A DNA stretch of 64,000 nt from Acidobacteriota bacterium. Lineage in GTDB: Bacteria; Acidobacteriota; Thermoanaerobaculia; Gp7-AA8; JAHWKK01. How positions within the stretch are numbered: the stretch's first letter is position 1; every line of letters begins with the position of its first letter. Of the stretch, positions 59,303-64,000 are shown piece by piece. The position numbers and the translations under genes are program-made. The DNA lies in contig JAHWKK010000018.1 of assembly GCA_019347945.1 (NCBI GenBank), positions 1-64,000 on the forward strand, written 5' to 3'. The notes under the pieces are model-generated. The model was not told where the DNA came from and made no database searches. It saw only the letters and a list, made by a program, of their open reading frames with translations.

Positions 59303-59877
59303 GGACGCGGGGCGCATGGGTTCAGGTACGCCATACCCAAGTAACTCCCGTCGACTCATGCCATCGGGCGTTCTGATGAACTCTCGGAGCTCCGAAGACT
59401 TCGGAAAGAGAGGAATTCGGACACGCTCCTTGGAGTCGAGCTCGGCGCCCTGGTTCTTCGCGCTATCTTCTTATGAAGATGCGTGGTTCTGTCTCAGCGC
59501 AAAAACACCTCGACGCGGCGGAATGAAGGCGCTCGCCGGGCCGTGCTTTTTGATGTCCATCGAGATGACCGCATTGATCGTCGCCTGGGGAGTCCGTGAC
59601 TCTGAGGACGCGAGCCCCGGTTTCTGAATCGCCTCGGTCAGATCTCAGTAATGCATCGGCCCGCGTTCGGAGAGGATGCGGAGAGCGGCATCTTTGAGGG
59701 AACCGCTGTCGGTCGGATTCCGGGCCGAAGCCTTCTCATTCATCTCATCAGGCATTTTCTGGTCTCGTACTCTCGAGTTTTCGGAACTGGCCGATTTTAC
59801 ATGGACGGCGAAGAATTTCGCTCAGATCTCGCAGGTGATAATCTGACCGCCTTAGTTCAACGTTCAGGGGGCTAGGT
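59303..59877. other. Gap with no gene seen
   Basis: Frames here are short and lack ribosome sites; the longest plus-strand frame (59651-59875) is not protein-like. A GATTTTACATGGA segment at about 59790 resembles the res promoter region. Confidence 0.35.
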
Positions 59878-60117
59878 TTGGAAGGAATCGGTTGCATTTT
59901 GCTCCTGGCCGGGATCCTCGCGGCCGCTGTCGTCGTCCTACAAGGCTTCGATCAAGTTGCTGGCCGAGGTCGGAAGCAAGTCAGCGACGGGATTCGAGAC
60001 GCTGAAAGTCACCCACGCGGCACGAGCGACGACCGCGTTCCATGCCCGGAATGTGCTGAACAGATTATGCGCGAAGCGAAGAAATGTAGATTCTGCGGCC
60101 ACACATTGAACGCTTAG
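59878..60117 (+). CDS. 79-aa membrane protein with C-terminal zinc ribbon
   Basis: A TTG start (59878) leads into a membrane helix (GCILLLAGILAAAVVVLQGF), a charged linker, then PCPECAEQIMREAKKCRFCG, a CxxC...CxxC zinc ribbon of the double-zinc type. No ribosome site is obvious, so the start is uncertain. It may be a small membrane sensor. Convergent with the nuclease gene. Confidence 0.55.
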   Translation: MEGIGCILLLAGILAAAVVVLQGFDQVAGRGRKQVSDGIRDAESHPRGTSDDRVPCPECAEQIMREAKKCRFCGHTLNA

Positions 60118-60181
60118 AGCCGCTCCGGCCCATCCCGCTCGTCGGTTTCGAGAGTCGTGACGGCGTAGCGTCTGTCGGCGC

Positions 60182-60985
60182 TCAGGACCCGGTCGGCCTC
60201 GAAGCCGCCTGACCTGTGATCGCGCCCTCCGTGGAATCGATCGATCGAAGCTTTCGATCCGCCGACTTTTTCACCGCTTTCTTCGCTTCGGCTGATTTGT
60301 CGCCTTCGAGCACTTCGCGCTTCAGGACGTCCTGGGCGAGCATGTCGCGGATCTCGGCGGTCTCGATGCGGACGCCGGGAGATGAGCGGCGGAGCTCGCG
60401 GCGGATGACCGAGAGAACCGGCTCGCTCAGGACGATCGCTCCGAGCAAATATTTGTTCGTCGCCTGCTGGAAGTCGTGGTACTCGTCGAGCGCCGACTTC
60501 TGCATGCTCTCCTTCGTCAGGAGGAAGAGTTTCTCGAGATCCTGTTGAGACCGGCTGTTCATCTCGAGCAGGTCGAGCTGGATCACGAGCTCCTTGTCGA
60601 TCGGCTTCCCGAAGATCACACGGTAGACCTGCCACTCCACGCCGTTCGTCAGCGATACCCACTCGACGCCCTGATTCGCAGCGTAGTCGACCGCCTGCTT
60701 GACGTGCGAATCCTTGAGAGTGGTATCGATCGCCTTCACCTCGATGATGATCTGGACTTTTTCGTCGAGCCGGATCGCCAGATCGCAATAGGTGTTGCGA
60801 ATGCAGAGCTCACGGGTGATCTCGGTGTACTTGTCGAAGCCGAACACATCCGCGAGCATGTCCGCAATGATCATCGAGGTGTCGGACTCGTTGACGTCGC
60901 GAGACCGGGCGCCGCTCAGGATCGGCTGAAATCGCTTGAGTCCATCGGTCAGCCGCTTCGATACGGATTTCGTCAGGGTTGCCAT
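60182..60985 (-). CDS. Stand-alone type I restriction HsdR_N-like nuclease domain protein
   Basis: A 267-aa protein. NTYCDLAIRLDEKVQIIIEV with KAID supplies D68 and E82-V-K84 of a PD-(D/E)xK nuclease, preceded by MIIADMLADVFGFDKYTEIT. This is the N-terminal nuclease module of HsdR or DUF4268-like proteins, without a helicase. The lysine-rich tail (AEAKKAVKKSADRK) may bind nucleic acid. No methylase or specificity subunit is adjacent. GGGGAAGAGA lies upstream of ATG 60985. Confidence 0.75.
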   Translation of the reverse strand: MATLTKSVSKRLTDGLKRFQPILSGARSRDVNESDTSMIIADMLADVFGFDKYTEITRELCIRNTYCDLAIRLDEKVQIIIEVKAIDTTLKDSHVKQAVDYAANQGVEWVSLTNGVEWQVYRVIFGKPIDKELVIQLDLLEMNSRSQQDLEKLFLLTKESMQKSALDEYHDFQQATNKYLLGAIVLSEPVLSVIRRELRRSSPGVRIETAEIRDMLAQDVLKREVLEGDKSAEAKKAVKKSADRKLRSIDSTEGAITGQAASRPTGS

Positions 60986-61500
60986 GGATCTCTTCCCCTC
61001 GAGGCGTTGGTCTTTTTTGAATGCGAATCAGAGCCGGCGCCTCAACCGGTCTCCGTCTCCGCTTGGTGAATGCCGAGATTGTAGTACATCGGGTGTGGTG
61101 GGAGCGGGGACATCGCGCAAGTTCGTGAGGGGGCTCGGCGTGGGGAAAGGTTGGAGGTTTGAGGTTGGAGGTTGGAGGAACGCGGCTCGCCGAAGGTGAA
61201 GCCATGCCAGTGATAGGAGACAGTGCGCAAGTTCGTGACGGGGCGGCTCGGCAGGCGCCTCGCCCTCCCGCTGGCGGCGAGGCATCGCGCGAGTTCGTAA
61301 CGGGGCGCGGGCTGGAAGCCCGCCACACGGCAGGCTGGAAGCCTGCGCTACGGTGCGAGGTGCGAAGGATGAGCGGGCGAGTCGTCGGCTCGGCCCCGAG
61401 CGTGAAGCGTGACGAGAGGGAAGCGATGGCGGGAGAATTTCGAGATGCGATCCGGGGGATCGACGCGGTGGCGTCCGGTCATGTGTGAGATGAAATGGGT
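60986..61500. repeat. Repeat cluster returning after the island
   Basis: ACCTCCA heptamers in reverse orientation (about 61150-61182), GGGGCGGCTCGGCAGGCGCC palindrome (about 61238-61270), GCGCGGGCTGGAAGCCCGCC and GGCAGGCTGGAAGCCTGCGC (about 61302-61350). No gene. Confidence 0.65.
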
Positions 61501-61539
61501 ATTTTAACTAATTAACAGATCATTTTAATTGATGAATTG

Positions 61540-61780
61540 GTTGGAGGTATGAGGTTGAGGAGACAGGAGCCAGGATGCAGGAGCCAGGATGCAGGATTCA
61601 GGATTCGGATTTTGAGAGTCCTCGAGCGCAAAACGTCTGAGCACGAGCCGCCGCCAGATCCTTCGCCGTCCTTCGGCGGCTCCAGGATGACGAAGGGTGA
61701 GTTTTCGCGAGAGTAGACATTCGAGCACGATCGTCACGGCACGCAAACAGATCAGTCGTCATTGTGCGGATCGCACATGC
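61540..61780. repeat. Heptamer array and composite repeat
   Basis: TCAGGAT/CAGGAGC heptamers (about 61562-61612), the AGATCCTTCGCCGTCC module (61656-61690), a GCGAGAGTAGACATTCG version of the 45-bp element (about 61697-61745) and GTCATTGTGCGG. The same order of modules occurs at 2296-2443. Confidence 0.65.
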
Positions 61781-61799
61781 TTGTTGAAAACCGGCGCTA

Positions 61800-61867
61800 C
61801 GGCGGCGCAGATGATCGTCGAAGAACATCCTGATCACGATGCCATAGAACCGGCTGATCTCAGGCAT
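61800..61867 (-). pseudogene. DUF4160 N-terminal remnant
   Basis: The frame opens MPEISRFYGIVIRMFFDDH, the start of DUF4160 proteins, but then runs into a CGCCGTAGCGCCGGTTTTCA repeat where the family would continue PHFHxxYGE. It overlaps the DUF2442 remnant by 8 bp, so the two were once coupled. Confidence 0.65.
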
Positions 61868-62022
61868 GTATCGTTCGCTGCAATGCTGGAAAGAGCTCTT
61901 CCGGGCGTTTGCCTGTCAGCTCCAGATACAAGGAATCACCGGAAATATCGATGTCGCTCCCCCACACGAGATCTCCGCGCTCGACTCGGACTTCGCGAAA
62001 GGCTGCTTCGTCGCGCCATTCG
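61860..62022 (-). pseudogene. DUF2442 C-terminal remnant
   Basis: About 53 codons reading EWRDEAAFREVRVERGDLVW, GSDIDISGDSLYLELTG and ending at 61860. This is the C-terminal part of DUF2442; the N-terminus is replaced by GGGACGCGGGATGCGAGACG repeat DNA. DUF4160 and DUF2442 are often paired in toxin-antitoxin-like modules. Confidence 0.65.
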
Positions 62023-62300
62023 GGACACGGGCTCGGGACGCGGGATGCGAGACGCGGGGGAAGAGGAGGGATTCGTCGGAAGCGGGATGGGGGACATTGC
62101 GCAAGCTCGAGACGGGGCGGCTCGGCAGGCGCCTTGCCCTCCCGGTGAGGCAGGTTGCCGGTGGCCGGTGGCCGGTTGCCGGTTCGAGAGTCTGCGACGC
62201 CACCCACAGCGATCCGGTGAAGCGCGTCCCTCGCCCCGCATTTCCTCGCCGAGCGCGAGACGGATCGCCGGTTTGACCTGGCTCGTCCGGCGCATCTATC
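62023..62300. repeat. Repeat cluster upstream of the SEC-C gene
   Basis: GGGACGCGGGATGCGAGACG tandem-like units (about 62030-62060), a GGGGCGGCTCGGCAGGCGCC palindrome (about 62113-62140), and a GTTGCCGGTGGCCGGTGGCC heptamer-like array (about 62154-62182). No gene. Confidence 0.6.
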
Positions 62301-62309
62301 GTGACGGTC

Positions 62310-64000
62310 ATGAAACGAGCGAAGAGCCTGCCGCCGGTCGCGAAAGGTACCGAGTGGGTCGGCGGTCGCACGACCTTCCCCGACGAAGTCATGTTCGAAG
62401 GGGAACAGCCGGAAGTCATCGTCTGGTACGAGCTCCCGTCCGGCTTCATCCTCGGTCTTACCGCGATCGACATCGAGCACCCCCTCTCCTTCAGCCAGTC
62501 GTTCCACGATGCCGTGTGGAGTCCAGGAAAGGGAGAGCCTCGTAGCCCCGAGACGATCCGCGTCGCCACCGAGGAGCTGGCGGACACGCTACGCGCAATC
62601 GGCGCCGCGAAAAAAATCGTCGTCGCTCCAACCCCCGAGGTCGACCGCGTCGTCGCGGAGCTCGCCGCAGCGATCAGCCGAGATCCGGAACCGCTGGACT
62701 GGAGCTACTTCGGAGACGGCTCGATTCCGCTCCCCGTTGTCGTCGAGTTCTTCGAGACCGCCCTTGCATTCGCCCGCAAAAAGCCGTGGAAGGTCATTCA
62801 GCCGCACCAGATTCTCGGGTTCGATTCCGAACAGCTCGACGCCCAGGAGAGTCTTCTCTCAGTCGGAGGTGCCGCAGGCGCGCCGGCGATCTTCGTCTTC
62901 GATTCAATCGAAGCGTTCGCCCTCTTCTCGTCGGATGACGAAGTGTTCGAGCAGGGCGACCAGGAATGCGACCCGGCCGAGCCGCCGGGGATGTTGCTCA
63001 TGTCGCTGCAGCCGAGACGAAACGTCCCCCCTCCTCTTCTCGAAGAGCTCGACCAGTTCGGGTGGCCCGTCGCCCGAGGAAAGATTCCGGTGGTCTCGGC
63101 TTACGACATGGCGGGGCATGAAGTGACCCTGTCCGAGCGCGAGCTCCGAATCGTCTCGCTCGCGATGGCCGGTGCGATCGATCTCGCCGGCCGTCACGCG
63201 CGACTGTTCCGCGAACCCGATCCCGACCGGGTCGAGGTGAGACGAACCGATTCCGCCGGCTTCACCGCAAAGATCACCGCTCCGTTCGAGCCCCCCGAAG
63301 ACTTCGACGAGGAGCAGGACGATGACGATGACGCGCTCATCGACCATCCGTCCGGGCTTTTGACCCGCTCTTCCGGACCGCGTCGCGTTCCGGAACCGGT
63401 CGGGCGGAACGAACCGTGCCCCTGCGGAAGCGGAAAGAAGTACAAGAAGTGCCACCTCGGTGCGCCACCCCCGGCACGCCGCCCGCGCCTTCAGAACACC
63501 GACGGAGACCCGATTCTGTTCATCACCGATGCGTTCTGGTTCGATCCCGCGGACCGGGACGAGGTCATACGGCGAATCGGCGAGATCGAAGGCGCCGTCC
63601 CGCCCGTCTCCGAAGACGGCGAAACGCGCATCGTCATCCTCCGCCCGGATCACCCCGGGAATCCCGACAGCGACACGACCGTGATCGGGACGATCTTCGT
63701 GAGGGAAACTGCCGTTCTCGCGGAAGCCAATTCCCACAAGCGCGCGGATGCGCTGAGACGCTGGATCGAAGAAGCCTGCGGCGAGACGGTTCACTTCACC
63801 CACCGCGACGAGAACGACGCGCTCGCGGATATCGGCATCCTTCCTCCTGATCCGTCCGGCCCGGTGGTCGGGCCGGATCCCGCATTCCTCCGAGCGTACA
63901 AAGAAAAGCATTACGGGACCTGGGCCGACGAGCCTCTGCCGGCCCTCGGAGGACGGACACCCCGGGAGGCCGCCGCGACGTCGAACGGCCGGAAACAGGT
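62310..64000 (+). CDS. SEC-C motif protein (3' end beyond the window)
   Basis: At least 563 residues, open to the window edge. The N-terminal half is a globular domain of unknown function ([40 protein letters not shown]). An acidic linker (EEQDDDDD) leads to the SEC-C zinc motif [20 protein letters not shown], then a further domain with [14 protein letters not shown]. Near the edge, [20 protein letters not shown] is a conserved tail seen in other SEC-C proteins. The start is ATG 62310 or GTG 62301; no ribosome site is seen. SEC-C binds zinc and often contacts proteins; the specific role is unknown. Confidence 0.75.
   Translation, partial: MKRAKSLPPVAKGTEWVGGRTTFPDEVMFEGEQPEVIVWYELPSGFILGLTAIDIEHPLSFSQSFHDAVWSPGKGEPRSPETIRVATEELADTLRAIGAAKKIVVAPTPEVDRVVAELAAAISRDPEPLDWSYFGDGSIPLPVVVEFFETALAFARKKPWKVIQPHQILGFDSEQLDAQESLLSVGGAAGAPAIFVFDSIEAFALFSSDDEVFEQGDQECDPAEPPGMLLMSLQPRRNVPPPLLEELDQFGWPVARGKIPVVSAYDMAGHEVTLSERELRIVSLAMAGAIDLAGRHARLFREPDPDRVEVRRTDSAGFTAKITAPFEPPEDFDEEQDDDDDALIDHPSGLLTRSSGPRRVPEPVGRNEPCPCGSGKKYKKCHLGAPPPARRPRLQNTDGDPILFITDAFWFDPADRDEVIRRIGEIEGAVPPVSEDGETRIVILRPDHPGNPDSDTTVIGTIFVRETAVLAEANSHKRADALRRWIEEACGETVHFTHRDENDALADIGILPPDPSGPVVGPDPAFLRAYKEKHYGTWADEPLPALGGRTPREAAATSNGRKQ

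Noticed and set aside
59651-59875. 74-aa plus-strand ORF
   Set aside because: No ribosome site, no recognisable domain, and composition unlike coding sequence.
62904-63911. 335-aa minus-strand frame at the right edge
   Set aside because: Opposite the SEC-C gene, whose motif and codon pattern fix the plus strand.

Overview
The window is high-GC bacterial chromosome (or a long metagenomic contig), with long single-strand operons, sparse Shine-Dalgarno sites on the core genes and several apparently leaderless starts. A cytoplasmic Ser/Thr kinase-TolB-like-TPR protein, a lipoprotein S9 peptidase, DUF4386/DUF2306/DinB-type accessory proteins and intergenic gaps packed with short tandem and dispersed repeats suggest an Acidobacteriota-like organism. 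That placement is inference: the window holds no rRNA or other marker gene. I saw no tRNA, rRNA, CRISPR array or classical IS transposase. The first ~145 bases are homopolymer-rich and look like a contig-end artefact.

Region 1 (0.4-27 kb) is core-like. It carries a glycosyltransferase, a MobA-MoaC fusion and FdhD (molybdenum cofactor and formate dehydrogenase maturation), a type II-like glutamine synthetase, a GAF-GGDEF protein, and a GntR(YtrA-like)/ABC operon followed by a run of small membrane proteins (7.0-12.5 kb). Then come DUF305, the TolB-like kinase, the S9 peptidase, a DUF5694 protein, a Fic protein with its own dyad operator, a GIY-YIG nuclease bracketed by 92-bp inverted repeats, a UPF0158/DUF6933 pair, a metallophosphoesterase, a frameshifted sugar isomerase beside a truncated copy of its own 5' end, and an AbiEi/AbiEii toxin-antitoxin pair. 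Nearly every gap here holds repeat families: GAAGAGTGA 9-mers, ACCTCCA and TCAGGAT 7-mers, and several GC-rich dispersed palindromes. The 9-mer array repeatedly supplies the stop codon of the neighbouring gene, giving protein ends ...KSEE.

Region 2 (27-61 kb) is a defence/accessory island. It begins with a tightly coupled four-gene operon (unknown protein, PLD-like nuclease, SNF2-like helicase, 118-aa protein; 27.1-34.2 kb). After a repeat cluster at 34.2-34.6 kb the dispersed repeats vanish until about 61.0 kb. This repeat-free part holds small lipoproteins and membrane proteins, a subtilisin-zincin double-protease fusion, a RelE-like-UvrD helicase fusion, a SEC-C protein, a beta-propeller-like protein, and a type III restriction-modification locus (Res, DUF4145, Mod) continuing through a 59-aa overlapping ORF into an SMC/Rad50-like ATPase with a zinc hook. 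An HsdR-N-like lone nuclease closes it. Several genes at 35-38 and 44-49 kb use visibly more AT-rich codons than the core.

Region 3 (61-64 kb) returns to repeat-rich DNA with remnants of a DUF4160/DUF2442 module and a SEC-C protein that runs off the end.

The best candidates for something new are the 3'-end 9-mer arrays that encode stop codons, the GIY-YIG gene with its inverted-repeat family (possibly a REP/RAYT-like arrangement), the type III RM operon extended by DUF4145, a 59-aa protein and an SMC ATPase, and the intracellular double protease.
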